Positions 6,989 to 15,198 of a stretch of DNA of 64,000 bases are shown here, one piece after another. The DNA is from JBJYIN01 sp046237015. GTDB taxonomy: Bacteria > Pseudomonadota > Gammaproteobacteria > Enterobacterales > Enterobacteriaceae. Positions within the stretch are counted from its first letter, which is position 1. Every line of letters starts with the position of its first letter. The position numbers and the translations under genes are program-made. The DNA lies in NCBI RefSeq assembly GCF_046237015.1, contig NZ_JBJYIN010000007.1, positions 159,563 to 223,562 of the forward strand. The letters are read 5' to 3'. Under the pieces are notes generated by a model, which saw only the letters and a program-made list of their open reading frames with translations, was not told the DNA's origin and did no database searches.

Positions 6989-8173
6989 ATGAATTTTTTA
7001 ATGAATGAAAGCGACGTGCTAAACCCAAAACGCAGAGCATTATTAAAACTTTCAGGCGCCCTGCTGGGAAGTGCCGCAGTTGTGACAGGGTTCAGCCCAC
7101 GGGTTTTGGCTGAAACACAGGCTGAAAAAACGGCCTTCTCAGCACCAACACGTGATAACCCTATTCGTATCAATTTCAATGAAAATCCGCTGGGAATGTC
7201 ACCCAAGGCGCAGGCTGCCGCACGGGATGCCGTTGTCAAAGCTAATCGCTATGCAAAAAGCGAGATCCTGATGCTCGGTAAAAAATTAGCTGAACACCAT
7301 CAGGTTGAACAACCATCCATCTTATTGACAGCGGGATCATCGGAAGGCATTCGGGCCGCAATTGAAGCTTATTCACCGCTGGGCGCTCAGTTAGTGATAC
7401 CTGAGCTTACCTACGGAGACGGTGAGCATTTTGCCAAGATTGCCGGTATGACAATCACCAAGGTTAAAATGCGAGATCGTTGGGCGTTCGATATTGACGG
7501 AATGAAATCAGCTGTCGCCAGCTATAATGGTCTATCGCTGGTTTATCTGGTCAACCCTAATAACCCTACGGGGACGATCACGCCAGCCGACGAGATCGAA
7601 CCTTGGATCGCGAGTAAACCTGCGAACACCATGTTTATTGTTGATGAAGCTTACGCCGAGTTTGTCAATGATCCGCGTTTTCGCTCTGTTGCACCGATGA
7701 TTAGTAAAGGCGCTGAGAATGTCATCCTGCTTAAAACATTCTCCAAAATCCATGCGATGGCCGGCATGCGTGTCGGGTACGCGGTTGCACATCCTGACGC
7801 GATTGCATTGATGGGACGGTATGTTGCGGGTGAAAAAATCAATTTCAGCGGTGTCGATGCAGCTCGGGCGTCTATGGATGACCATGCGTTTATCGCCTAC
7901 AGCAAAAAAAGTAATGACGTATCCCGCCAGATTTTACTGAAAGCGCTGGATGAGTTGAAACTGCCCTATCTGCCATCTGAAGGCAATTTTGTCTTTCATC
8001 AGTTGGTTGTACCATTAAAGGATTATCAAAAACATATGGCGGATTCTGGCGTGTTGATTGGTCGTGCTTTTCCCCCGGCGGATGACTGGTGTCGAATCTC
8101 TCTTGGTACACCGGAAGAAATGCAGTGGGTGGCGGATACAATGCGTGAGTTTCGCAAAAAGAACTGGATTTAA
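6989..8173 (+). CDS. Tat-exported PLP-dependent aminotransferase, HisC-like
   Basis: A fold-type I aminotransferase of about 394 residues preceded by a twin-arginine signal: PKRRALLKLSG, a hydrophobic core, and cleavage likely after RVLA. The catalytic part has NFNENPLG, TAGSSEGI, NPNNPTG, DEAYAEF and the PLP-binding lysine in LLKTFSKIHAM, the layout of histidinol-phosphate aminotransferase-like enzymes. Start ATG 6989 is chosen because AAGGAGA lies 8 bp upstream; an earlier ATG at 6944 has no ribosome site. Folded, cofactor-loaded export by Tat is expected for a periplasmic PLP enzyme. Divergent from pdxK, which supplies PLP. The amino-acid substrate is not evident. Confidence 0.85.
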   Translation: MNFLMNESDVLNPKRRALLKLSGALLGSAAVVTGFSPRVLAETQAEKTAFSAPTRDNPIRINFNENPLGMSPKAQAAARDAVVKANRYAKSEILMLGKKLAEHHQVEQPSILLTAGSSEGIRAAIEAYSPLGAQLVIPELTYGDGEHFAKIAGMTITKVKMRDRWAFDIDGMKSAVASYNGLSLVYLVNPNNPTGTITPADEIEPWIASKPANTMFIVDEAYAEFVNDPRFRSVAPMISKGAENVILLKTFSKIHAMAGMRVGYAVAHPDAIALMGRYVAGEKINFSGVDAARASMDDHAFIAYSKKSNDVSRQILLKALDELKLPYLPSEGNFVFHQLVVPLKDYQKHMADSGVLIGRAFPPADDWCRISLGTPEEMQWVADTMREFRKKNWI

Positions 8174-8422
8174 CCTTCATAGCTCCTTTTCTTGACGTCC
8201 TATTTTTTCCTGTCTTCTGGCGTGGCAGGCTCTCGGTTTCGAGTGCCCGTCACCCTGAATGTGCCGACTAACGCTTGACCCATAGGGAATTGCGCGGCTA
8301 AATGACATCAGGCCTCTCGTTGATTTTTATTGATATCAGGCACAAACAAGAGTTACGGCGCGGTCTTTCGCATCGATGCCCTTTAATTGGGAATCATCAT
8401 GAGCACAGTCAGAGGAAAAAAT

Positions 8423-9172
8423 ATGATTATTTTTGTTACCGGCGCAACTGCTGGGTTTGGTGAGTCAATTACTCGTAGATTCATTAAGGAAGGTCATAAG
8501 GTGATTGCCACGGGGCGTCGTCAGTCGCGTCTGGACGCATTGAAAACCGAACTGGGTGATGCACTGTATACGTTAAAGATGGATGTTCGTGACAGACAGG
8601 CCATCGAACAAGCGATCGCATCGCTGCCTACTGAATGGCGGAGTATTGATGTGCTGGTTAATAATGCTGGTTTGGCGCTGGGACTGGAACCGGCCCATAA
8701 AGCGTCGCTGGATGACTGGGAAACCATGATTGATACCAATAATAAAGGATTGGTGTTTATGACCCGGGCGTTATTGCCGGGAATGGTTGAACGTAACATT
8801 GGGCATATCATTAATATTGGTTCGACAGCAGGCAACTGGCCCTATTCTGGCGGCAACGTTTATGGGGCGAGTAAAGCGTTTGTTCAGCAGTTTAGTCTTG
8901 GATTGCGGGCCGATCTGTTTGGCACCGGAGTTCGCGTCACGAATATTGAGCCCGGCCTGGTCGGAGGCACTGAGTTCTCCGCTGTGCGTTTTAAAGGTGA
9001 CGGCGATAAAGTTAGCAAAACGTATGGCAACACTACGCCCCTAACACCTGAAGATGTGACTGAGGCGGTGTTCTGGGTGGCAACGTTACCAGCGCACGTT
9101 AATATCAATACGCTGGAAATGATGCCTGTCAGCCAATCATTTGCTGGCCTTAGCGTGTATCGCGAAAGTTGA
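8423..9172 (+). CDS. ydfG: NADP-dependent 3-hydroxy acid dehydrogenase YdfG
   Basis: A short-chain dehydrogenase of 249 residues with the cofactor motif TGATAGFG at the N-terminus, NNAG near residue 80 and the catalytic Ser, Tyr and Lys in GSTAGNWPYSGGNVYGASK. The late motif NIEPGLVGGTEFS is typical of YdfG, which oxidises L-allo-threonine and serine and also reduces malonic semialdehyde. The frame opens at 8387, but the ATG at 8423 with AGAGGAAAAA in front gives the family length. A terminator hairpin follows at 9237. The gene stands alone, facing the map-like gene. Confidence 0.92.
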   Translation: MIIFVTGATAGFGESITRRFIKEGHKVIATGRRQSRLDALKTELGDALYTLKMDVRDRQAIEQAIASLPTEWRSIDVLVNNAGLALGLEPAHKASLDDWETMIDTNNKGLVFMTRALLPGMVERNIGHIINIGSTAGNWPYSGGNVYGASKAFVQQFSLGLRADLFGTGVRVTNIEPGLVGGTEFSAVRFKGDGDKVSKTYGNTTPLTPEDVTEAVFWVATLPAHVNINTLEMMPVSQSFAGLSVYRES

Positions 9173-9236
9173 TCAAAAGTTGATTGCGAGAGACTTTCGT
9201 TAAACGTCACTATTTTTCAGTATGTATTCGCAGATG

Positions 9237-9259
9237 AAGGCGATAAAAATCGCCTTTTT
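9237..9259. terminator. Bidirectional terminator ydfG / map2
   Basis: Stem AAGGCGAT / ATCGCCTT with an AAAA loop (9237-9256), followed by T residues on the plus strand. It lies between two convergent genes. Confidence 0.8.
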
Positions 9260-10034
9260 AGTGAGTACACTCTTCATCACGTAATGTAAAAACTTCATAG
9301 CCATCTGCCGTTACCGCAATCGTGTGTTCCCACTGCGCCGATAGCTTTTTATCTCGAGTGACGACGGTCCAACCATCTCGCTTCATCTTAATTTTTGCAG
9401 AACCTTGGTTGATCATCGGTTCAATCGTAAATGTCATACCTTCTTCCAGGACGATGCCTGTTCCTGGAGAGCCATAGTGGACAACCTGAGGATCTTCATG
9501 CATTTCTCTACCAATGCCATGACCACAATATTCCCTCACTACGGAGTAACCCTGCGCCTCAGCAAATTTTTGAATGGCATGGCCGATATCGCCCAATGTT
9601 GCACCAGGTTTTACCACCCGAATGCCCTGCCACATTGCCTGATAAGTGGACTCGACGAGTCGTTTCGCCAGTGGCGATACGTTTCCGACCATATACATTT
9701 TGCTTGAATCAGCGATAAACCCATTTTTTTCAAGAGTAATGTCTACGTTGATAATATCGCCGGATTTCAAATGGTGTGTCTCAGATGGCATGCCATGACA
9801 TACGACTTCATTTACCGACGTATTAAGTACGTAAGGAAAGTCGTATTGCCCTTTACTGGCGGGCCTTGCTTTGAGCGTGTTGGTGATAAACTCTTCGGCT
9901 AAATCGTTAATTTTCATTGTTGAAATACCAACCTGAATGAAAGAATCCAGATAGGTAAAAACCGAGCTCAATAATTTGCCGGATTCACGCATCAGCATGA
10001 GTTCATCACTGTTCTTTAATACAATATTTTCCAT
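9258..10034 (-). CDS. Second type I methionine aminopeptidase
   Basis: A 258-residue MetAP of the short bacterial type. The five metal ligands are in place: Asp98 (NVDITLEKNGF), Asp109 (IADSSKMY), His172 (YCGHGIGREMH), Glu205 (FTIEPMI) and Glu236 (QWEHTI), each one residue beyond the E. coli Map numbering, and His80 (VCHGMPS) is kept. It should remove initiator methionine from proteins. Enterobacteria carry their essential map beside rpsB, so this is very likely an extra copy. It sits 8 bp downstream of a ParD-like antitoxin gene and is probably co-transcribed and co-regulated with it. No N-terminal extension is present. Confidence 0.9.
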   Translation of the reverse strand: MENIVLKNSDELMLMRESGKLLSSVFTYLDSFIQVGISTMKINDLAEEFITNTLKARPASKGQYDFPYVLNTSVNEVVCHGMPSETHHLKSGDIINVDITLEKNGFIADSSKMYMVGNVSPLAKRLVESTYQAMWQGIRVVKPGATLGDIGHAIQKFAEAQGYSVVREYCGHGIGREMHEDPQVVHYGSPGTGIVLEEGMTFTIEPMINQGSAKIKMKRDGWTVVTRDKKLSAQWEHTIAVTADGYEVFTLRDEECTH

Positions 10035-10042
10035 TGTTAATC

Positions 10043-10231
10043 TTATTGCTCCACTGCGGCTAATTTTAGTTGCTGTTGCATGATCTCGATATAGGTCATG
10101 TTGGGGTTAGTTTCGGCCAACATCCCGATTTTTATCCAGAATTCAGCTTGCGCATTGATAGAGCGAACCATTGCGGTACTGGCCTTACGGACCTCTTCAT
10201 GTAGTTCATCATTAATTTTTACGATCCCCAT
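10043..10231 (-). CDS. ParD-like ribbon-helix-helix protein
   Basis: A 62-residue protein that starts MGIVKINDELHEEVRKAS, a strand plus helix of the ribbon-helix-helix DNA-binding fold, followed by INAQAEFWIKIGMLAE (second helix) and a short helical tail. This is the ParD_like family, grouped with type II antitoxins. The frame extends upstream, but the ATG at 10231 gives the family start. The next gene, 8 bp downstream, is a methionine aminopeptidase rather than a ParE toxin. Three 11-bp GTATAT repeats lie just upstream and are probable binding sites for this protein. Whether the pair is a toxin-antitoxin system is open. Confidence 0.8.
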   Translation of the reverse strand: MGIVKINDELHEEVRKASTAMVRSINAQAEFWIKIGMLAETNPNMTYIEIMQQQLKLAAVEQ

Positions 10232-10243
10232 GATGTTCTCTGA

Positions 10244-10276
10244 GTATATAAAACGTATATATATCGTATATTCACA
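10244..10276 (-). promoter_or_regulatory. Three GTATAT repeats at 11-bp spacing
   Basis: GTATAT begins at 10244, 10255 and 10266 on the plus strand, exactly 11 bp apart; the first two units share GTATATANANC. They end 12 bp before the ParD-like start. Ribbon-helix-helix repressors commonly bind such arrays. Repeats are observed, the operator role is inferred. Confidence 0.6.
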
Positions 10277-10425
10277 TGTCGGTGACGGCAAGCATTAATC
10301 CAGCCGTCTATCATGGCATTCATTATCTGGTTATGGTGCTGTTGAGTTGAAGGATGGTAAGCTAGACTTTGTCATTGTTGTTATCGTGGCGTTTGTTTTC
10401 TTCATTTGTCCTGTCAAGGTGAAAC

Positions 10426-10776
10426 ATGAACCAATATTCTTTTGCTTCTCTGATCCGGGCCTTGATCCCGCTCTCCATGGTGATGGCGGCCGTTATCTGG
10501 CAGCCTGCCGCATCGGCAGACACCCGCCATGTTGTCATTGAATCTGGCGATAGCGCTTTATCTAAAGAAGCCGCTCGTCAAAGTAGCGAACAGTGGAATT
10601 CAACTCGCTCTTTGCGCAATAAAGTTAATTCCCGAACTGAGAAAGAATTCGATAAAGTTGAAAAAGCGATCGATGGTCGTGAAAAGTGCAACGCCAGTTA
10701 TAATGTGAATGCGTATTGGGAAGCCAATACCGATCGTTGCCTTGATCGCCGTACGGGGCGTCCGGTCAATCCTTGA
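10426..10776 (+). CDS. ynfB: Periplasmic DUF1283 protein YnfB
   Basis: A 116-residue exported protein. The signal peptide runs to about residue 31 with a probable cut after PAASA. The mature part carries the family blocks VVIESGDSALSKE, SEQWNSTRSLRNKVNSRTEK and WEANTDRCLDRRTGRPV, which I recognise from E. coli YnfB. Two cysteines (in REKCNASYN and DRCLD) could form a disulfide. Function unknown. It is followed by ynfD on the same strand, with an inverted repeat between the two. Confidence 0.88.
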   Translation: MNQYSFASLIRALIPLSMVMAAVIWQPAASADTRHVVIESGDSALSKEAARQSSEQWNSTRSLRNKVNSRTEKEFDKVEKAIDGREKCNASYNVNAYWEANTDRCLDRRTGRPVNP

Positions 10777-10802
10777 TTTTTGGTCTACTCTTTTATAGCA
10801 AT

Positions 10803-10862
10803 CGCCATTTATCTGATGCTTATTTCTAATAGATTTTGCGTTTTAGGATCGGATAAATGGCG
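10803..10862. repeat. 11-bp inverted repeat before ynfD
   Basis: CGCCATTTATC (10803-10813) and its exact complement GATAAATGGCG (10852-10862) enclose 38 bp between ynfB and ynfD. No T-run follows, so it may be a regulatory looped structure or a weak terminator for ynfB. Confidence 0.5.
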
Positions 10863-10891
10863 GGATGTAATTCAAATAAAAGGGTGACAGT

Positions 10892-11173
10892 ATGAAAAAG
10901 ATAATGACTTTTGGCGCGGCTTTATGTGTGATTCTCCCTCTGGCAGCGCAAGCGTCTTGTGAAAGCGTTCAAGCTGATATTTCACAAAAAATCATCAATA
11001 ACGGTGTGCCTGAATCCGGTTTTTCATTGGAAATCGTACCTAACGATCAGGTGAATCAGGTTGGTGGTCAGGTGGTTGGCCATTGTGAAAATGATTCACA
11101 AAAGATTGTTTATATCCGTCATGCCGATGGTGATGCGCCGTCAGAAAGTCAGCCAGCGCAACCCGCACAATAA
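10892..11173 (+). CDS. ynfD: Periplasmic DUF1161 protein YnfD
   Basis: A 93-residue exported protein with a signal peptide ending near AQAS. The mature part has CESVQADISQKIINNGV, IVPNDQV and QVVGHCENDSQKIVY, the DUF1161 signature, with two cysteines likely to pair. The C-terminal tail is Pro/Gln/Ala rich. Matches E. coli YnfD in layout; function unknown. An initiator region GTGACAGT precedes ATG 10892. A strong terminator follows at 11211. Confidence 0.87.
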   Translation: MKKIMTFGAALCVILPLAAQASCESVQADISQKIINNGVPESGFSLEIVPNDQVNQVGGQVVGHCENDSQKIVYIRHADGDAPSESQPAQPAQ

Positions 11174-11210
11174 CGTGCTCCCCATACAATAAACATCAAC
11201 GCGAACCTGG

Positions 11211-11245
11211 AATAATAAAGGTGCAATCGTCGCACCTTTATTATT
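11211..11245. terminator. Bidirectional terminator after ynfD
   Basis: A perfect 14-bp stem (AATAATAAAGGTGC / GCACCTTTATTATT) with a 7-base loop; T-rich on both strands. It separates ynfD from the convergent efflux gene. Confidence 0.85.
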
Positions 11246-11289
11246 CTCCCGTTCCCCTGTCTGTGGATACCTGCCAGTAACGAAAAAAG

Positions 11290-12777
11290 CTACCGGGATG
11301 GAGAATTTTGGCTCCCTGGACGTTGGCAGGCTGGGATCATGTAAGCTGCAAATAGCGTAATAACGGCAATCAATGCAGAGACGACAAAAACCCAGTGAAT
11401 AGACGATGAGACTTGCAAGGAAAGCGCATCGAGTTGCGCTGTGCCCATTAAATTTCTGCTTTGGGTATCCATCAACGTTTGCAGTGGATCCGCCATTTCC
11501 GGTAATCGCCAGTGAAGATTGATATTGAGTGTTGCGCCAAGAATGGCGGTTCCCAATGCGGAACCTAACATACGGGTAAACATCGTGGAGGCGGTTGCAA
11601 TGCCCCGGATAGAGTAATCAACGGCATTCTGTACCGAAACTAAAAAAGTCGTATTGCACAGTCCCATTCCTGCACCGATTAAAAATGCCGCAACACGAGC
11701 CCAGTTTAAGTCACTGCTTTGATCGAGAGTCAATAACGCCAGACTGCCTATAATAATCAGTACGCCACCGCTGACCGCCGTGAATCGATAAGATGTCCGT
11801 AGCATCAAACGACCACTCAGGGTACTCGCCAATGGCCAACCAATTGACATTAACGCCAGTATACTCCCCGCTTCCAGCGGTGTTTTGCCCATAACGCCTT
11901 GTATAAACGTCGGTAGAAATGCACTGACTCCCATCATTGCAGCGCCGATAATGAGTCCGCCCAAATTGCCCGCGACGATAACCTTGTTATGCCACAGAGC
12001 CAGTGGGAAAAGTGGCTCAGGTGTACGGGTTTCTTGTCGGTACAGTAATACTCCGCTAATGAATGCGATGAGTAGCAGCGGAATAACCCAAAGCCCGAAT
12101 ACTTCTGCTTGAAGTAGTGCCATAAGCAGGCTTGCGACTGTCACCGAAAGATAAAAGGCCCCTGCCCAATCTAACCGATGTGAGCGTTTATGATTAACGA
12201 CTGGCAGATAACGAGCCAGTAAAAAGATGGATAATAATCCAATCGGCACATTGACCCAGAAAACCAATGCCCAATTGAAATGTTGCACGATAAACGCACC
12301 TAGCAGCGGTCCGACGATAGCAGAAATACCCCACACGCTGGAAAGATAACCTTGTATTTTGGGCCGTTCGGTACTGCTATAAACATCTGCGACAATGGTA
12401 AAAGCGATAGGCGTGATGGCACCTGCGCCCAATCCTTGAATCATGCGAAATAGGATTAACCATCCCATGTGTGTCGAGAATCCACACAGCACCGATCCCA
12501 GTAAAAATGTGATGGTGCCAATGAAAAAAATACGTTTTCGGCCAAAAAGGTCAGCCAGACGGCCATAAATAGGAATGCTGATTGATTGTGTCAGCAGATA
12601 GCCCGCGAAAACCCACCCTAACAGAGAAAAACCGCCAAGATCGGCAATAATCGTCGGCAGTGCCGTTGCCACAATGGTGACTTCGATGGCAGCAGTAAAC
12701 ATTGCCAACATACAGGCAATCAATACCCAGTGACGATGAGGAACCGGTGGATGCTCAGAGTTATTCGCTGTTTTCAT
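11290..12777 (-). CDS. DHA2-type (14-TM) MFS drug efflux transporter
   Basis: A 495-residue inner-membrane protein with about fourteen hydrophobic segments. The N-terminal part carries EVTIVATALPTIIADLGG (motif D1 of the DHA2/QacA-EmrB group), GRLADLFGRKRIFF (motif A) and the VWGISAIVGPLLGAF antiporter motif C. It should export toxic organic compounds in exchange for protons. No membrane-fusion partner or regulator lies beside it, so it is a stand-alone single-component pump. Substrates cannot be read from sequence. A terminator lies downstream (11211-11245). Confidence 0.85.
   Translation of the reverse strand: MKTANNSEHPPVPHRHWVLIACMLAMFTAAIEVTIVATALPTIIADLGGFSLLGWVFAGYLLTQSISIPIYGRLADLFGRKRIFFIGTITFLLGSVLCGFSTHMGWLILFRMIQGLGAGAITPIAFTIVADVYSSTERPKIQGYLSSVWGISAIVGPLLGAFIVQHFNWALVFWVNVPIGLLSIFLLARYLPVVNHKRSHRLDWAGAFYLSVTVASLLMALLQAEVFGLWVIPLLLIAFISGVLLYRQETRTPEPLFPLALWHNKVIVAGNLGGLIIGAAMMGVSAFLPTFIQGVMGKTPLEAGSILALMSIGWPLASTLSGRLMLRTSYRFTAVSGGVLIIIGSLALLTLDQSSDLNWARVAAFLIGAGMGLCNTTFLVSVQNAVDYSIRGIATASTMFTRMLGSALGTAILGATLNINLHWRLPEMADPLQTLMDTQSRNLMGTAQLDALSLQVSSSIHWVFVVSALIAVITLFAAYMIPACQRPGSQNSPSR
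12160..12167 (-). other. KOPS, right of dif
   Basis: CCCTGCCC on the plus strand (GGGCAGGG on minus), within the efflux gene, pointing left toward dif. Confidence 0.55.
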
Positions 12778-12913
12778 TACGTTTTCGATGGAGGAAAAGA
12801 GTTCTGTTTTTGAGTATATCAGGTGTTATCAGGCAGGCGTATGGCGTAAAGGAAAAGAAACGATTTCCGCTTATGTACGAGCAAAAGCCTATTTTATTGT
12901 GTTGACTGGGCAT

Positions 12914-12938
12914 CACATCGTGTAGACAACACGATGTG
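12914..12938. terminator. Hairpin downstream of bioD2
   Basis: CACATCGTGT / ACACGATGTG, a perfect 10-bp stem with a 5-base loop, lies 8 bp past the bioD2 stop. No clear T-run follows on the minus strand, so this is a terminator-like hairpin of moderate certainty. Confidence 0.5.
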
Positions 12939-12946
12939 TATGAATG

Positions 12947-13612
12947 CTAATTCATCACTGGAGAGAGATCGATATAGGTAGATAAATCTCGTTGTTCAGC
13001 CCGAGGAAGATAAGGTAATTCGCCTAACTGTGGAGCAGGAATCTTTTTACGGAGTACGGTTATAATTTCCGCATAGTTTGCCAATCCGGGATTAATTCGG
13101 TTGGCAACCCAGCCCATCAAGGGTAAGCCGTCATTAAGAATGGCCTGAGCCGTTAATAGGGCATGGCTAATACAACCTAACTTTATACCAACCACTAATA
13201 CTACGGGCAGTTGCTCCTGAATAACCCATTCGGAATAAGGACGCAAATCGTTCATTAGCGTACGCCAACCGCCACTGCCTTCGACAACCACAACGTCTGC
13301 CTTTTCGTTCAGATATTGTAAACCTTGGGTCATCGCGCTGTAGTTAATGGGAGAGGCGCTGGCGCTAATTTCATCTTCCAGTAAGGCAATGGGGTTAACT
13401 TGCTCATAGGTTAGTTCCAGTGTTGAAGCCGACTGCAATAGCTGAGCATCTCGGTTCCGCATACCCTCTTCAGTTTCCTGGCACCCTTTCGCAATGGGTT
13501 TATAACCTGCAACGGATTTGCCACTCATTGCCAGCTTTTGTAATAGCGCTCTGGAAACCACCGTCTTACCGACGGCAGTATCTGTACCTGTGACGAAAAT
13601 ACGCTTCAACAT
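12947..13612 (-). CDS. bioD2: Dethiobiotin synthetase paralog BioD2
   Basis: A 221-residue P-loop ATPase. The N-terminus FVTGTDTAVGKTVV is the BioD nucleotide-binding loop, YKPIAKGC carries the conserved Lys for 7,8-diaminopelargonate, and VVVEGSGGW is the Walker B-like segment. The reaction closes the ureido ring of dethiobiotin with CO2 and ATP. The gene lies next to mlc, the position of E. coli ynfK (bioD2), and not in a bio operon, so it is the paralog. The frame opens at 13654; ATG 13612 gives the family start. Physiological importance of the paralog is unclear. Confidence 0.88.
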   Translation of the reverse strand: MLKRIFVTGTDTAVGKTVVSRALLQKLAMSGKSVAGYKPIAKGCQETEEGMRNRDAQLLQSASTLELTYEQVNPIALLEDEISASASPINYSAMTQGLQYLNEKADVVVVEGSGGWRTLMNDLRPYSEWVIQEQLPVVLVVGIKLGCISHALLTAQAILNDGLPLMGWVANRINPGLANYAEIITVLRKKIPAPQLGELPYLPRAEQRDLSTYIDLSPVMN

Positions 13613-13731
13613 GAGATAAACCCCACTCCTGGCCACCTGAAAAATAACAAGCACAACAAAATGCTTTCCAATTGCGAAAGTCTAGGCGATGCACTGTTCA
13701 GGCAGTTTGCGTTAGCTCAATGTTTTGTTTC

Positions 13732-13750
13732 TCTGGGCTCCACGCCCAGA
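13732..13750. terminator. Hairpin downstream of mlc
   Basis: TCTGGGC / GCCCAGA stem with loop TCCAC, between mlc and bioD2. No T-run follows in the mlc direction, so termination here is doubtful. Confidence 0.4.
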
Positions 13751-13784
13751 AGGCGAAAAACAGTCAGGAAGGTAGAAATGCCGG

Positions 13785-15002
13785 TTACCCTTGTAATAGT
13801 TTGACCAGCAACGAACCATTATACAGAGCATCTTTCACTAGTGCGGCTCCAGGCATGGTTCCTTGATTATAAAACTGTGTCGCTTCTACCTGAATATTAT
13901 TACTGTATGCGGGAAATGACTGCTGATGGATGCAACCCATAATCGCCGGATACAAAATATTGGCTGCCCGGTTAAGCGGTGACCCAACCAAAATTTTATC
14001 CGGGTTGAATAAGTTGACCATGATGGCGACGATCCTGCCGACGTTACTACCTACATCATGAATAATGTTTTTTGCCAATGCGTCGCCAGCAAGCGCCGCA
14101 TCACATAGGCTGTCTACGGTAAGTGGCGAACCATGCAGGATCGAACTCATTGAGGCGTTCATTCGTTGTTGAGCAAGTTCAAGCATACTTTCAATGCTGG
14201 CTACGGTTTCAAGGCAACCATGATTACCGCAATAACACCGCTTGCCATAAGGATCAACCTGCGTATGGCCGATTTCGACTAAATTGCGGCTCCCTGCATG
14301 CAAAATGCGCCCACCGGTAATGACGCCAGCGCCGACGTTATGATCAATCACCACTTGAATGACGTTCTGCGAGCCACGAGAAGCACCATATAACGCCTCT
14401 GCCATGGTCCAGGCGCAGATATCATGTTGCAGATAAACCGGAAGTCCAGTGCGTTGTTCCAGCTTAGAGCCGATAGCCATCTCTTCAACATTATAAAACG
14501 GCATCCGGTGAATAATGCCCGTCGTCGCATCAATAATACCGGGTGCGGTAATTGCGATAGCGGTCAAACGTTCCAGTCGTTTTTGATGACGAATGAAGAA
14601 TTTATCAATTTCATTCAAAATTCGATCGAGCAAAGGTTGAGGATGTTCAGCCGGAAGTGGAACGTCGTCTTCAACCACCAATTTGCTGCTCAAATCACGC
14701 AGAGCCAATGTCATCGTGTTATTGCCAATGCGAACGGAAAGAAAATGCCAGGCCTGAGTGTCAAGAATCACACCAATTGCGGGGCGTCCTCGACTGCCTA
14801 TATCCTGATATTCTGTTTCCTGAACTAAATGCGCTTCCAGGAGTTCACGTACAATCTTGGTGATACTGGCGGGTGCCAGTTGAGCGCGCTTTGATAACTC
14901 AATGCGTGATATTGGACCGTACTTATCGATCAGTCGGTATACCGCACCGGCATTCATTTGTTTAATTTGATCGATGTGACCTGGTTGACCATCGGCAATC
15001 AC
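13785..15002 (-). CDS. mlc: Global sugar-metabolism repressor Mlc
   Basis: A ROK-family repressor of 405 residues. The N-terminal winged helix contains YGPISRIELSKRAQLAPAS; the middle holds the zinc motif HTQVDPYGKRCYCGNHGCLE; the C-terminus ends NQGTMPGAALVKDALYNGS, all close to E. coli Mlc. It represses PTS and related sugar genes (for example ptsG, ptsHI) and is released when dephosphorylated EIICB-Glc sequesters it at the membrane. The start is GTG at 15002 with AGGAG upstream; E. coli mlc also uses GTG. Neighbours bioD2, ynfL and ynfM keep the E. coli order. Confidence 0.96.
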   Translation of the reverse strand: MIADGQPGHIDQIKQMNAGAVYRLIDKYGPISRIELSKRAQLAPASITKIVRELLEAHLVQETEYQDIGSRGRPAIGVILDTQAWHFLSVRIGNNTMTLALRDLSSKLVVEDDVPLPAEHPQPLLDRILNEIDKFFIRHQKRLERLTAIAITAPGIIDATTGIIHRMPFYNVEEMAIGSKLEQRTGLPVYLQHDICAWTMAEALYGASRGSQNVIQVVIDHNVGAGVITGGRILHAGSRNLVEIGHTQVDPYGKRCYCGNHGCLETVASIESMLELAQQRMNASMSSILHGSPLTVDSLCDAALAGDALAKNIIHDVGSNVGRIVAIMVNLFNPDKILVGSPLNRAANILYPAIMGCIHQQSFPAYSNNIQVEATQFYNQGTMPGAALVKDALYNGSLLVKLLQG

Positions 15003-15198
15003 AAACCTGGCTCCTACTCTTCATTGCGGATACAACTGAACATTCATTTCTACTGCGCAGGGTATTAATGGTTTGATTGTATTACATGCTATTTTTTACA
15101 CTGCAAAATAAAAAAACTGCGGATATGGTGGGGCTTTTCACCAAATCCGTCAAATATTTGATTCGTTATGTGATTTGTCGCACATATCGACTCTGTTA

